Positions 48,749 through 58,026 are shown, counted from the first letter of the stretch. The stretch is 64,000 bases of DNA from Xenorhabdus anantnagensis (GCF_028598555.1 NZ_JAQRFN010000013.1:50283-114282), one strand, 5' to 3'. The notes: generated from the letters alone by a model not told the origin. Made by a program: numbers and translations.

Positions 48749-48875
48749 TATACCCTTCGTCTTTCAAGTTGCCTCTTTGTTGGCTGCGCTCACTCACCCC
48801 GGTCACATAGTGATCTATGCTCCCGGGGATTCGTTCCCTTGCCACCACGACGCATCTTGAAATCCATTGGGTATA
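48749..48875. repeat. ERIC element abutting the ubiT start codon
   Basis: 127 bp with inverted ends TATACCC / GGGTATA and the core TTGGCTGCGCTCACTCACCC, the canonical ERIC length. The last A is the first base of the ubiT ATG (48875-48877). Confidence 0.95.
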
Positions 48876-49237
48876 TGATCGGGAAATACAGCAGGATAGG
48901 GCCTGCATTACTGCGCTTTCCATTAAAAGCAACTTCTTTTATTTTACAGCGCCAGGTACAGGAGCAGTTTCTTGGTTGGCAATTTCGAGAGGCATTCAAC
49001 GATTTCATCCTTATTGCTGCCCGTAAGGAAGATCCTGATACATTGTTTTTTCAGCGTCGTTTGCGAGTTGAAGGAAATACAGAATTGGGACTACATGTGA
49101 AAAATCTTATGGATTCTATCGAACTGGAATCTATACCACCCATTCTTCGCTTTGGTTTATTGCGTCTGGCTGAATTTATCAAAGCGGGACAGAAAGAGGG
49201 CGCAGATCAGAACGATCGCGCGTTATCGTCATGTTAA
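48875..49237 (+). CDS. ubiT: UbiT (YhbT) with a large internal deletion
   Basis: UbiT is an SCP2-domain lipid-binding accessory factor for oxygen-independent ubiquinone synthesis with UbiU and UbiV. Here only 120 residues remain against about 174 in E. coli. The N-terminus (IGPALLRFPLKATSFILQRQ) joins directly at REAFND to FILIAARKEDPDTLFFQRRL, skipping about 45 residues of the SCP2 fold. Frame and C-terminus are intact. The ERIC element supplies the first base of the start codon, so its promoter and Shine-Dalgarno are replaced. ubiU and ubiV, normally divergent neighbours, are absent. Probably non-functional. Confidence 0.8.
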   Translation: MIGKYSRIGPALLRFPLKATSFILQRQVQEQFLGWQFREAFNDFILIAARKEDPDTLFFQRRLRVEGNTELGLHVKNLMDSIELESIPPILRFGLLRLAEFIKAGQKEGADQNDRALSSC

Positions 49238-49749
49238 TCAGGGTCGAAATTCCTGTCGATGCTATGGGGATTGATCGTTTGCTACGCCAATCTTTTGAAA
49301 CATCGGCAGAAGCTGAGTTAATTCATCAACTAAGAGAAGATGGTTTGTTGACACTGGGTATTGTTGCGACCGACGATGAAGGCCATGTGATTGGCTATGC
49401 CGGTTTCGCTCCTGTTGATATCAATGGTGAAGATCATCAGTGGGTTGGCCTGGCACCATTGGCGGTAGCAGAACAGTATCGTAGTCATGGGCTTGGTGAA
49501 AAATTGATTTATGAAGGGCTGGATAGCCTGAACGAGTTTGGTTATGGAGCAGTCGTGGTGCTGGGGGATTATGAATACTACCACCGTTTGGGTTTTAAAC
49601 TTGCCAACGAATATCAATTGTATTGTCAATGGCCTGATTGTGAAGATTACTTCCTGATCTACACTCTGGCTGATATTTCACAGGGGGATTGTCATGGACG
49701 GGTTACTTATCCTGCCCATTTTGATTGCCTGTGGTCATTGTCTGAGTGA
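49231..49749 (+). CDS. yhbS: GNAT-family acetyltransferase YhbS
   Basis: A 172-residue N-acetyltransferase: [22 protein letters not shown] at the start, and acetyl-CoA binding region [27 protein letters not shown] (the R/Q-x-x-G-x-G/A motif is RSHGLG). Substrate unknown. It overlaps ubiT by seven bases, and its 3' end overlaps the convergent yhbQ by 47 bp. Closely resembles E. coli YhbS. Confidence 0.92.
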   Translation: MLIRVEIPVDAMGIDRLLRQSFETSAEAELIHQLREDGLLTLGIVATDDEGHVIGYAGFAPVDINGEDHQWVGLAPLAVAEQYRSHGLGEKLIYEGLDSLNEFGYGAVVVLGDYEYYHRLGFKLANEYQLYCQWPDCEDYFLIYTLADISQGDCHGRVTYPAHFDCLWSLSE

Positions 49750-50092
49750 TTGCTTCTTTTGCTGAACTCTCTGATTGAGTGAAAAGCTTCTCAGATAAAC
49801 CGATTTTTATTAAATAAGTCGTTATGCAGAGAGGCTGGTCAATAACCAGCCTCTCTTTCTGCTGTTTACTCAGTTTCTTCACGCGATATTCTACTTTCAA
49901 TGCCATTCCCTTATCTCTGACCGGACTTTGATAAACCAATGTCAAGGGAGCTTTTCCTCTCAGAAATTTTGCGCCTTTTCCAGCCACATGTTGCATAAAT
50001 CGACGGGATATATTTGTGGTAACTCCAGTATATAGTAACCCGTCCCGTGTTCTGATCAGGTAGATATACCAGTTAGATACTTTAATATTCAT
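49703..50092 (-). CDS. yhbQ: GIY-YIG nuclease-domain protein YhbQ
   Basis: A 129-residue protein with the GIY-YIG signature as [28 protein letters not shown], catalytic arginine in the helix (SRRF). E. coli YhbQ has about 100 residues; the extra tail here ([16 protein letters not shown]...) is coded antisense to the end of yhbS. Small GIY-YIG proteins of this group bind or nick DNA, with an unclear role in repair. Confidence 0.9.
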   Translation of the reverse strand: MNIKVSNWYIYLIRTRDGLLYTGVTTNISRRFMQHVAGKGAKFLRGKAPLTLVYQSPVRDKGMALKVEYRVKKLSKQQKERLVIDQPLCITTYLIKIGLSEKLFTQSESSAKEAITQTMTTGNQNGQDK

Positions 50093-50386
50093 TATCTGTT
50101 TTTAATAATCTCAACAATTTGGTTTCTATAAGAAATTAATTCATGTTTCAGTTATAAACATAATTATCAGTGTGATCCTAAGCTGGTTTTTTGATGTTTT
50201 GTTAATATAACTAAATGAATTTGTTTGGATTATATGTCATTTATTAACTAGTAACAGTGTTTTTCATTCAAATAAATTGAAATATTATAGCAATAATTGC
50301 TAATTATCATATCCTGAACAGGCGTATAACATGCTCACACATACGAGGTATTCATTCGGTTTTTAAAATTAGCAGAGAAGCAAAAT

Positions 50387-50638
50387 ATGAAAAATGTAAA
50401 AAATATCGTCGCAGCTTTAGCATTATGTGTGGTTTCATTCGGTTCTTTTGCGGCTACTGAAGTTCAAGTTGCTAAGGGAGATAAAATTGGTGTTGTTTCA
50501 GTTAATGGTGCAGCTACACTAGATAGCCTGACCGCAGAGTTATCCAAAAAAGCTGAAAAAGCTGGCGCAACATATTTCCGCGTTATTTCTGCAACGGGTC
50601 AGAACCAACTCAACGGAGTTGCCGAAATTTATAAATAA
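50387..50638 (+). CDS. DUF1471 (YhcN/BhsA-like) small periplasmic protein
   Basis: An 83-residue exported protein: signal peptide MKNVKNIVAALALCVVSFGSFA, then the DUF1471 fold (GVVSVNGAATLDSLTAELSKKAEKAGATYFRVIS). Members such as BhsA, McbA and YhcN respond to acid, peroxide or metal stress and affect biofilm. Single gene; the 294 bases before it are AT-rich and hold no other feature I can see. Confidence 0.88.
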   Translation: MKNVKNIVAALALCVVSFGSFAATEVQVAKGDKIGVVSVNGAATLDSLTAELSKKAEKAGATYFRVISATGQNQLNGVAEIYK

Positions 50639-50755
50639 TTTATAGTGTTTCTATACAAATCTCTTGGTTTATTTAGTCAAATACAGAACATGTAACTGGA
50701 TAGAAAACCAGTCGTGTTCTGTGAGTACTTGAATAAAATAACGATATGGAAATAT

Positions 50756-51187
50756 ATGAATTTAAATAAAGAAATTTTAATAATTTGTCAATATCTCGCC
50801 AAGCAACATGTATTCACTCTTTGTACTTTTTCAGCTCAAGATCTATGGTGCGCTAGCTGCTTTTATGTCTTTGATGTTGATAGCATGGCATTTTGGTTTA
50901 TGACCGAATCCAATACCCGCCACGGTCAGATGATGCAAAACAATCCTATTGTTGCAGGTACTGTTGCAGGTCAAACACGTAATATCGCGCAAATCAAAGG
51001 TGTTCAGTTTCGTGGTGAAGTCATTCCGTTGACAGGTGAAGCCGAAACTATCGCCAGAACGCGTTATTGCCGCCGTTTTCCCATCGCCCTCACAGCCAAA
51101 TCCCCAATCTGGCAGCTCGATATAAATGAAATCAAAATGGTGAATAATGCCCTCGGTTTTGGCAAAAAATTGCATTGGCAGCGTTAA
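50756..51187 (+). CDS. yhbP: YhbP-like PNPOx-fold protein (UPF0306)
   Basis: A 143-residue split-barrel flavin-binding-fold protein resembling E. coli Yhb[35 protein letters not shown] and the C-terminal [13 protein letters not shown] start at the ATG at 50756 (MNLNKEIL), which fits the family; a start 14 codons earlier adds unrelated residues. Biochemical role unknown. Confidence 0.88.
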   Translation: MNLNKEILIICQYLAKQHVFTLCTFSAQDLWCASCFYVFDVDSMAFWFMTESNTRHGQMMQNNPIVAGTVAGQTRNIAQIKGVQFRGEVIPLTGEAETIARTRYCRRFPIALTAKSPIWQLDINEIKMVNNALGFGKKLHWQR

Positions 51188-51233
51188 TGCCGCTGCTTGA
51201 TCACTAAGGGCATTTTTTATCTTAAATCATTCT

Positions 51234-51698
51234 CTATCTTAAATAATGAATGATCTGATTATGACTGCCTCGCCAGATTAACGAAGGATCATACAGCGCT
51301 TGTTCAAACTTCCCATCCACCACAACATGGATATAACTGATCACTTCTTGTTGAGCTTCATTTAATTCATTGAGGATATAGCCTGTCCATAGCCAGATAT
51401 CCTTATCTGGACATTCTTCTCGTACACGTTTAACCAGCCGCAACACGCTGGGAATATTATGGGGATGCAGAGGATCGCCGCCAGATAATGACAAACCTTG
51501 TCGTTTAATACGGTTATCTTTCAGATCAGCGATGATCTGATCTTCAATGACCTGCGTAAAAGGCCGGCCCGAATCGACCCGCCACGTGCTTTGGTTGTAA
51601 CAGCCACGGCATTGGTGCAAGCAACCTGATACGAACAGCGTACAACGAGTTCCTGGGCCATTCACCACATCAACCGGATAGTATTGATGATAATTCAT
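51234..51698 (-). CDS. nrdG: Anaerobic ribonucleotide reductase activase NrdG
   Basis: Radical-SAM activase that forms the glycyl radical on NrdD. 154 residues from the ATG at 51698 (MNYHQYYPVDVVNG), the E. coli length. The cluster-binding CxxxCxxC is C26, C30 and C33 (GCLHQCRGCYN). It starts five bases after nrdD ends. Confidence 0.96.
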   Translation of the reverse strand: MNYHQYYPVDVVNGPGTRCTLFVSGCLHQCRGCYNQSTWRVDSGRPFTQVIEDQIIADLKDNRIKRQGLSLSGGDPLHPHNIPSVLRLVKRVREECPDKDIWLWTGYILNELNEAQQEVISYIHVVVDGKFEQALYDPSLIWRGSHNQIIHYLR

Positions 51699-51702
51699 GG
51701 CA

Positions 51703-53643
51703 TTAACCGACTTGCCCATTGCCGAGATGTTTCACGCGGCGTTTTACTTCTTCCTGCTTACCTGCGTTGAATGGGCGGGCATCTGGGCTGCCGAGGTAAC
51801 CACAAACACGGCGAATAACTGAAACATGAGCTGAATCATGATTGCCGCATTGGGGGCAGGTGAACCCTTTACTGGTACAGGCGAACTCTCCGGTAAAACC
51901 GCATCGGTAGCACTCATCAATTGGGGTATTGGTGCCATAGTAAGGCACACGTGAATAGCTGTAATCCCAGACATCTTCCAAGGCTTTTAAATTATGTTGC
52001 AGATTGGGATACTCGCCGTAGCAAATAAATCCGCCGTTTGCCAATAGTGGATAGGGGGATTCAAAGTCCAGTTTATCGTAGGGATTGACCTTCTTTTCCA
52101 CATCCAGATGGAAACTGTTGGTGTAATAGCCCTTATCGGTAACACCTTGGATCATCCCAAATTCAGCGGCATCTAAACGGCAGAAGCGGTCGCATAAATT
52201 TTCGCTTGGTGTGCTGTACAAACTAAACCCATAGCCCGTTTCCAGCTTCCATTGATCGACTGCCTTACGTAAGTGTTTAACAATGGAAATGGCTTTTTGT
52301 TGGCGCTGTTCATCATCAAAGAGATGAATGTGATGACCATATAACGCGTTTATCGTTTCATGGAGACCGATATAGCCCAACGAGATAGAAGCCCGACCTT
52401 GCTTAAAAATATCGGCAATACTGTCATCGGCTTTCAGACGTACACCGCAAGCACCTTCCATATAGAGAATCGGGGCAACGCGAGCCTTAGTATTTTCTAG
52501 GCGAGAAATTCGGGTCATCAGCGCTTTTTTTGCAAGCAACAAACGCTGTTCCAAAAGTTGCCAAAAATCAGCTTCATCACCTCTGGCTTCGAGTGCAATA
52601 CGGGGAAGATTCAAGCTGATAACGCCCAAATTATTGCGCCCTTCGTGAACTTGCTGACCGTTTTCCTCATAAACGCCGAGAAAACTGCGGCAGCCCATTG
52701 GCGTTTTAAACGACCCTGTTACCTTGATCACCTGATCATAATTGAGAATATCGGGATACATGCGTTTGCTGGCGCACTCCAGTGCCAATAATTTAATGTC
52801 ATAGTGAGGATCACCAAACCGATGATTCAACCCATCGCGAATGGTAAAAACCAGTTTAGGGAAAACGGCAGTCTTGCGATTTTTTCCCAAACCAGCAATG
52901 CGGTTGCGCAGAATCGAGGTTTGAATCAGGCGGGATTCTTTCGTTGTTCCCAACCCGAAACCGAAAGTAACAAACGGAGTTTGTCCATTGGCGGTATGCA
53001 GCGTATTGACTTCATATTCCAGAGACTGGAAGGCGTCATAACACTCTTTTTCTGTGCGAGCTTCTGCGTAGGCTGCCTGATCTGCAATATTCCACTCTTT
53101 GGCAATGACTAGATGCTTGTCATAACTGGCTTTTACAAAAGGAGCGAGGACTTCATCAATGCAATTAATGGTCGTGCCACCATAAATGTGGCTGGCAACT
53201 TGCGCGATGATCTGCGCGGTAACCGCAGTGGCGGTGGAAATGGATTTAGGCGGCTCAATTTCTGCATTACCCATTTTAAAACCGTTGGTCAGCATGCCCT
53301 GTAAATCGATCAGCATACAATTGAACATAGGGAAAAACGGGGCGTAATCCAGATCATGATAGTGAATTTCGCCTTTATCATGTGCCCGCACTACATCATG
53401 CGGCAGTATATACTGCTTGGCATATTGTCGAGCGACAATCCCCGCCAATAAATCACGCTGGGTTGGAATGACTTTACTGTCTTTATTGGCGTTTTCATTG
53501 AGCAGAGAGAAATTGTTTTGCTCGATCAGGCCACGAATTTCTTGATCCAGCCGATCATGCCATTCATGGGAAGCCTGTCCACAGGTATTGCTTCTACTAA
53601 CGTCAGCTTGACGGTCATCCTGTTGCGTCACAACCATTTTCAC
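51703..53643 (-). CDS. nrdD: Anaerobic ribonucleotide reductase NrdD lacking the ATP cone
   Basis: Class III reductase making dNTPs without oxygen. The catalytic core is complete: ECASKRMYPDILNYDQV, zinc cysteines DECYRCGFTG and CPQCGN, and the glycyl-radical loop RRVCGYLGSPDARPFN. It has 646 residues against 712 in E. coli. The loss is at the N-terminus, where the roughly 90-residue ATP cone is replaced by about 33 unrelated residues (MKMVVTQQDDRQADVS...) before LDQEIRGLIEQ. The GTG start at 53643 has GGAG seven bases upstream, so this is the real N-terminus, not a sequencing gap. The cone gives dATP/ATP control of activity. Confidence 0.92.
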   Translation of the reverse strand: MKMVVTQQDDRQADVSRSNTCGQASHEWHDRLDQEIRGLIEQNNFSLLNENANKDSKVIPTQRDLLAGIVARQYAKQYILPHDVVRAHDKGEIHYHDLDYAPFFPMFNCMLIDLQGMLTNGFKMGNAEIEPPKSISTATAVTAQIIAQVASHIYGGTTINCIDEVLAPFVKASYDKHLVIAKEWNIADQAAYAEARTEKECYDAFQSLEYEVNTLHTANGQTPFVTFGFGLGTTKESRLIQTSILRNRIAGLGKNRKTAVFPKLVFTIRDGLNHRFGDPHYDIKLLALECASKRMYPDILNYDQVIKVTGSFKTPMGCRSFLGVYEENGQQVHEGRNNLGVISLNLPRIALEARGDEADFWQLLEQRLLLAKKALMTRISRLENTKARVAPILYMEGACGVRLKADDSIADIFKQGRASISLGYIGLHETINALYGHHIHLFDDEQRQQKAISIVKHLRKAVDQWKLETGYGFSLYSTPSENLCDRFCRLDAAEFGMIQGVTDKGYYTNSFHLDVEKKVNPYDKLDFESPYPLLANGGFICYGEYPNLQHNLKALEDVWDYSYSRVPYYGTNTPIDECYRCGFTGEFACTSKGFTCPQCGNHDSAHVSVIRRVCGYLGSPDARPFNAGKQEEVKRRVKHLGNGQVG

Positions 53644-53745
53644 AATATGGCTCCTCAATATGTTATCCACAGGCGAAAATGACAGGAATATTCGTTTTTT
53701 GTTTGGATGTGGATAATCTTGTGTATGCTAACTACTAGATACTAA

Positions 53746-53792
53746 AATCTATATGTAGTGATTTTGTTTTATTTAAACACAATATATAGATC
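53746..53792. promoter_or_regulatory. Paired NrdR boxes ahead of nrdD
   Basis: AATCTATATGTAGTGA (53746-53761, 12 of 16 consensus positions by hand) and ACACAATATATAGATC (53777-53792, 13 of 16). Their starts are 31 bp apart, three helical turns, the spacing typical of NrdR repressor sites. Confidence 0.75.
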
Positions 53793-53887
53793 ATTTAAGC
53801 TAATATACAACCTCAAAAGTTGATCTGAGACAAAGAAAGAGAAGGTTATCAAGAAAGGAAAAGAGAGACACAAGGCGGGGCTAACAA

Positions 53888-53910
53888 CCCTGATACCGGA
53901 GTTATCAGGG
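53888..53910 (-). terminator. Terminator of ridA
   Basis: CCCTGATA / TATCAGGG stem with a seven-base loop, 16 bp past the ridA stop, followed on the minus strand by TTGTT. Confidence 0.65.
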
Positions 53911-53926
53911 CTGAGAGAACGACAAA

Positions 53927-54313
53927 CTAGCGACGAACGGCGATCGCTTCGATTTCGATTTTCACATCTTTTGGCAGACGAGCAACTTCAACACATGAGC
54001 GAGCAGGGAACGGCGCATTATGTTCAGCGAAGAACGCTTCGTAAGTTACGTTCACGGCAGCAAAGTCATTCAGGTCTTTGACAAATACCGTAGTTTTTAC
54101 GATATCAGCCACTTTCAGGCCAGATTTTTCGATGATAGCTTTAACGTTTTCCAAAGACTGACGGGCTTGGGCAGTCACCTCTTCAGGGATAGCACCGGTT
54201 TTTGGATCAACAGGGATCTGACCGGAAGTGATAACCATGCTGCCCAGATCAACACCCTGAACATAGGGACCGATTGCTGCTGGTGCATTTTCGGTATGGA
54301 TAGAACGTGACAT
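53927..54313 (-). CDS. ridA: Reactive enamine/imine deaminase RidA
   Basis: Hydrolyses reactive 2-aminoacrylate and related imines to keto acids plus ammonia. 128 residues, the E. coli length. The catalytic arginine is in PFPARSCVEVARLPKDVKIEIEAIA. AGGAG lies upstream of the ATG. It sits just downstream of pyrI, as in many enterobacteria. Confidence 0.96.
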   Translation of the reverse strand: MSRSIHTENAPAAIGPYVQGVDLGSMVITSGQIPVDPKTGAIPEEVTAQARQSLENVKAIIEKSGLKVADIVKTTVFVKDLNDFAAVNVTYEAFFAEHNAPFPARSCVEVARLPKDVKIEIEAIAVRR

Positions 54314-54461
54314 TAGAAACTCCTGTTTGACGTCTAAATGGAAAAATTTCCTGGATCGCTATTATAGTGATCCTCTGTCCCGCATCAATTGATACAGGAC
54401 ATTCTTATAAATTGCTTGAGCTTGTAGATTATTTGAACCTGTAAATTGCTTGAATAGAGGA

Positions 54462-54926
54462 TTAATCGTTATCGATGACGGCCTGACGATCAAACTCTTT
54501 CTCACAGTATTTACAGCGCAACACCACATCGTCTTTCTCTGACATGATATGGAAGCTACTGTCGACGGGTTCATTATGGCTGATGCAATTGCTGTTCGGG
54601 CAAACAAGGATACTGTCGATCTGATTTGGCAGATTGATGGGCATCTTTTTTACTACAATGTAATTTTCAATGTTATTGATTGTCGCGTGTGGCGCATACA
54701 TGGCGAGCTGGTTTGCTTGTTGCTCTGTCAGAAAGGTGTTTTCAATCTTGATCAGATCTTTTTTACCCAGATGATTGGAAGGCAGATTCAGGCCAATGGT
54801 AACACGCTGGTCTGTTTCTGTGAGTTTGAACAGCGACAATAGCTTAAAGCCGACATGAGCCGGAATGTGATCGATAACCGTGCCACATTTGATAGCTTCT
54901 ACTTGTAATTGATGGTCTTGCGTCAT
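54462..54926 (-). CDS. pyrI: Aspartate carbamoyltransferase regulatory chain PyrI
   Basis: Allosteric (CTP/ATP) subunit of aspartate transcarbamoylase. 154 residues: [22 protein letters not shown] at the nucleotide-binding end and the zinc cysteines CPNSNC and CKYC at the other. Normally pyrB lies directly upstream; here the 254 bases before pyrI hold no pyrB sequence and the next gene is on the other strand. GGAGGAG is separated from the ATG by a perfect hairpin. Confidence 0.95.
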   Translation of the reverse strand: MTQDHQLQVEAIKCGTVIDHIPAHVGFKLLSLFKLTETDQRVTIGLNLPSNHLGKKDLIKIENTFLTEQQANQLAMYAPHATINNIENYIVVKKMPINLPNQIDSILVCPNSNCISHNEPVDSSFHIMSEKDDVVLRCKYCEKEFDRQAVIDND

Positions 54927-54962
54927 GTTGTGTCATGAATACCGTTTCGGTATTCCTCCTCC
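54927..54962 (-). promoter_or_regulatory. pyrI initiation region with a hairpin after the Shine-Dalgarno
   Basis: On the minus strand GGAGGAG (54962-54956) is followed directly by GAATACCG-AAA-CGGTATTC (54955-54937), then ten bases and the pyrI ATG. If the stem folds, the effective spacing shrinks to a normal ten bases. An out-of-frame ATG (54936) directly follows the stem. Confidence 0.75.
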
Positions 54963-55180
54963 AGATATTAGGGGATCAAGGAAATCGGTTTATTTTGTCA
55001 CAGACGATTTGGTATTTCACCTGATTAACTTTTTAATTTTAAAGACGATTTAATTTAAAAAGCGACTTAATTCAATGATAGAAAATAAATAAAATTTGAT
55101 GGTTTTCACTAGTGTTGCTAATCTGTAAATGTATTGTTATTTAAATAATTGCATTTCAATATTACAGCGTAAGGTCGAAC

Positions 55181-55927
55181 ATGTTGTTCTCTATTTCTTC
55201 TGAAAATATAGATCTGAAAAAAAGTTCTGTGGAAAAAATCCCAGTGACGAAAGTTTTTGATTGGAAAATAATTAATGAAATTCCTATTTATGAATGTGGT
55301 GAATCTTTAGAGAAAATTACTTGTTCAGATAAATTAAAGCAAACATCGGTTTATTATATTGCGGGAATAAAAGGCGCCATTGAATATTGCATGGTGAGAA
55401 AAAGTGTGGCTGAAAAATTAGTGATGGCTTCGCAATTACTTCCTTTCCATTTAGGGATTTTAGTATTGGATGGTTGGCGTTCACGGGAAACTCAACAGGC
55501 ATTGCAAGATAAAACGCAGGCAAAGATAGCGGCTCAATATACTGAATTATCTGCTGAAGAACAACAGAAACTATTACGGCAATTTGTGGCTCCGGCACCT
55601 GTAGGGAAAAATCAAATCAGCCCGCATCTGACGGGAGGATCGGTGGATGTTACGCTCTTCGACATGAAATCTGGTCATGCACTGTTTTTGGGAACAGAGT
55701 TTGATGAAGTCAGTGAACTTTCCTATACCGCAGCATTAGAAGAAGAGCCAGAAAAAAATATGCCTGCCATGTTATATCGCCGATTACTGTATCAAGCCAT
55801 GACGCAAGTGGGGTTCACCAATTTACCGACTGAATGGTGGCATTTTGATTACGGTAACTCCATGTGGGCATTTTATGAAAACCGGACTGCCATTTATGGT
55901 GCAATAGATGAAATTCCACGCTTTTAA
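55181..55927 (+). CDS. D-alanyl-D-alanine dipeptidase (VanX/DdpX-like)
   Basis: A 248-residue zinc dipeptidase of family M15D. Zinc ligands H149 and D156 (SPHLTGGSVDVTL) and H221, base E218 (EWWHFDYG) and R100 (DGWRSRETQQAL) align with VanX H116, D123, H184, E181 and R71. Substrate is D-Ala-D-Ala from peptidoglycan turnover. No signal peptide, so cytoplasmic. It is followed 68 bp later by a DUF819 membrane protein; van resistance ligases are absent, so recycling rather than vancomycin resistance is likely. Confidence 0.92.
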   Translation: MLFSISSENIDLKKSSVEKIPVTKVFDWKIINEIPIYECGESLEKITCSDKLKQTSVYYIAGIKGAIEYCMVRKSVAEKLVMASQLLPFHLGILVLDGWRSRETQQALQDKTQAKIAAQYTELSAEEQQKLLRQFVAPAPVGKNQISPHLTGGSVDVTLFDMKSGHALFLGTEFDEVSELSYTAALEEEPEKNMPAMLYRRLLYQAMTQVGFTNLPTEWWHFDYGNSMWAFYENRTAIYGAIDEIPRF

Positions 55928-55995
55928 TAAGTAAATACTTTAATGAGTCAGTGAGTAAATATCTTATTTTTATTTGGAAAATATCAGGATAAATA

Positions 55996-57207
55996 ATGAA
56001 GAGCACATTGATTGCAGCCGATAATTCATTAATGCTCTGGGCTTTTATTATGATTGCTGTTGCTGCCGCCATAATGTCTGAGCAGCATTTCAAATGGGCA
56101 TCTAAAATACCGGGAGCCGTGATTGCATTGATAATTGCGGTCTTTGCTTCCAATTTACATATTATTCCTACTGCGGCACCGGCTTACGATGCTGTCTGGG
56201 AGTACATCCTGCCATTGGCGATCCCTCTATTATTGTTCAAAACTAATCTGCACAGTATTTTTAAAGAGAGCGGACGGTTATTGATAATTTTCCTGATTTC
56301 TTCCATTGCTACCATGATTGGCACGATCGTTTCTTTCTGGCTTTTCAGGGCCTACATACCCGAATTAGATAAAATCAGTGGCATGATATCCGCCTCTTAC
56401 ACAGGAGGAGGTGTTAACTTTGCGGCAATGGCTGCCAAGCTGGAAACGTCCCAAAGCATGGTGGCATCGACCATTGTTGCTGATCATTTTATGATGGCAG
56501 CTTATTTTATTATCCTGATGGTCTTATCCGGCTGGGGAGTGGCGAGAAAATTCTGGGGCAGCCCCTATACTGACATGGTTGAAAATACGCCTGATTTGAA
56601 TAAATCTCAGCCATTGGCAGCGGCTTATTGGAAACCGAAAAATATTGCCCTGAAAGACATAGCCTTATCGCTGGCATGGTCGATTTTTATTGTCGCACTG
56701 TCATTTAATCTTTCATCATGGTTAAAAAGCCTGCTTGGACAACCAAATAACATTTATCAAGAACTGGTTTTCAGCCTGATTTCCGACAAATATCTGCTGC
56801 TTACTACTGTCACTTTTATTATCGTCTCGATATTTAGAAAGACATTCAGCAAGCTGAACGGTACTCAGGAATTGGGTACTTACGCCATCTATATGTTCTT
56901 TGTGGTGATTGGCATACCCGCTTCCATTCAAGCCATCATCAGTCATGCGCCACTACTATTTGCTTTCGTCTTTGTGATTGCCATGATCAACTTGATCCTG
57001 ACCTTTGCTGTAGGCAAAGTGTTTAAATTCAGCCTTGAAGAAAGCATTCTGGCGTGTAATGCCAATATCGGCGGGCCAACAACCGCTGCTGCAATGGCAA
57101 TCAGCCGTGGTTGGATAAATCTGGTCGGTCCGATAATGGTGATTGGTACAGTCGGGTATGTAATTGGCAACTATGTTGGGACGTTTGTTTATTTTGTCGT
57201 GGGATGA
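55996..57207 (+). CDS. DUF819-family membrane protein
   Basis: A 403-residue protein with about ten hydrophobic segments. Family landmarks are YILPLAIPLLLFKTNL, GMISASYTGGGVNFAAMA and ILACNANIGGPTTAAAMA. The two related halves suggest a transporter fold. Placed after a D-Ala-D-Ala dipeptidase on the same strand, it may move D-alanine, the dipeptide or another cell-wall product; this is inference. Confidence 0.85.
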   Translation: MKSTLIAADNSLMLWAFIMIAVAAAIMSEQHFKWASKIPGAVIALIIAVFASNLHIIPTAAPAYDAVWEYILPLAIPLLLFKTNLHSIFKESGRLLIIFLISSIATMIGTIVSFWLFRAYIPELDKISGMISASYTGGGVNFAAMAAKLETSQSMVASTIVADHFMMAAYFIILMVLSGWGVARKFWGSPYTDMVENTPDLNKSQPLAAAYWKPKNIALKDIALSLAWSIFIVALSFNLSSWLKSLLGQPNNIYQELVFSLISDKYLLLTTVTFIIVSIFRKTFSKLNGTQELGTYAIYMFFVVIGIPASIQAIISHAPLLFAFVFVIAMINLILTFAVGKVFKFSLEESILACNANIGGPTTAAAMAISRGWINLVGPIMVIGTVGYVIGNYVGTFVYFVVG

Positions 57208-57282
57208 AATAGAGGGATGAAATAGCGGCATGAACAAGCGCAGCTAACAGCGCTGCAACTTGAAAAATAGAGGGAATCAACA

Positions 57283-58026
57283 TTAATAAATACACGACGT
57301 TATAGAGACATCAGATGAAAAATCTATGATGTTGAAACCAAAGCCTTTTGATATCTTGACGGTGTCTATACCCGGTAGCCATTGGAATACAACAGCGGGA
57401 GCAACACATGTTGTCATCGTATTATGATGCCAAATACGTGCAGTATGTGCATGCCCGCTGCCGATAAATTTAACTTTATATTTCTCACAAAGAGCCAGTA
57501 ATTCTTTGCCATTATTTAACATGCAGCTATCTACAATTGGTGTACCTACAGGAATAGCATGGTGATGCATGAATATAGCGATATTAACATTGCTGTTTTT
57601 AATCATTTTTCTTTCTAGTTCAGCTAAGTTAGCTTCGGATATCAAACCAAAATCTTCGCCTTCAACAACAGTATCGACTGAAATAAAATGCCAGGATTTA
57701 TTTTTATACTCGCGGGAATTGAGAATATACTGGTTTTGTTTTTCTGCGAGTACGATGTCAAAATTATTCTTGAGATCATGATTACCCAGTATCGCTATAT
57801 AAGGTGTTTTTAGTGACTCCATTTTTTGCAGAAAATATCCGTAGGCTTCAACATCTCCATCATTTGCAATGTCACCGGATACGATGATTAACTCTATTTC
57901 AGTGAGTGTTTTTATTCTGCATATTTCATCACAAACAAAATCAAAATTTTCATAAGGATTTACATCAAACATTTTTTGACCGCGGTTTCGGGTCAAATGT
58001 ATGTCTGTTAAGTGAATGATTTTCAT
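57283..58026 (-). CDS. Calcineurin-like metallophosphoesterase
   Basis: A 247-residue cytoplasmic phosphoesterase with the full motif set: DIHLT (D8, H10), GDIANDGD (D52), GNHD (N82, H83), MHHH and GHAHTA. It resembles the CpdA/class III cyclic-nucleotide phosphodiesterase branch, but substrates vary widely. Last gene of a four-gene AT-rich operon; its start overlaps the VUT transporter stop by four bases. Confidence 0.87.
   Translation of the reverse strand: MKIIHLTDIHLTRNRGQKMFDVNPYENFDFVCDEICRIKTLTEIELIIVSGDIANDGDVEAYGYFLQKMESLKTPYIAILGNHDLKNNFDIVLAEKQNQYILNSREYKNKSWHFISVDTVVEGEDFGLISEANLAELERKMIKNSNVNIAIFMHHHAIPVGTPIVDSCMLNNGKELLALCEKYKVKFIGSGHAHTARIWHHNTMTTCVAPAVVFQWLPGIDTVKISKGFGFNIIDFSSDVSITSCIY

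Noticed and set aside
48743..49237. A 164-residue reading of ubiT starting further upstream
   Set aside because: The first 44 residues are translated ERIC sequence; the ATG at 48875 fits the family start.
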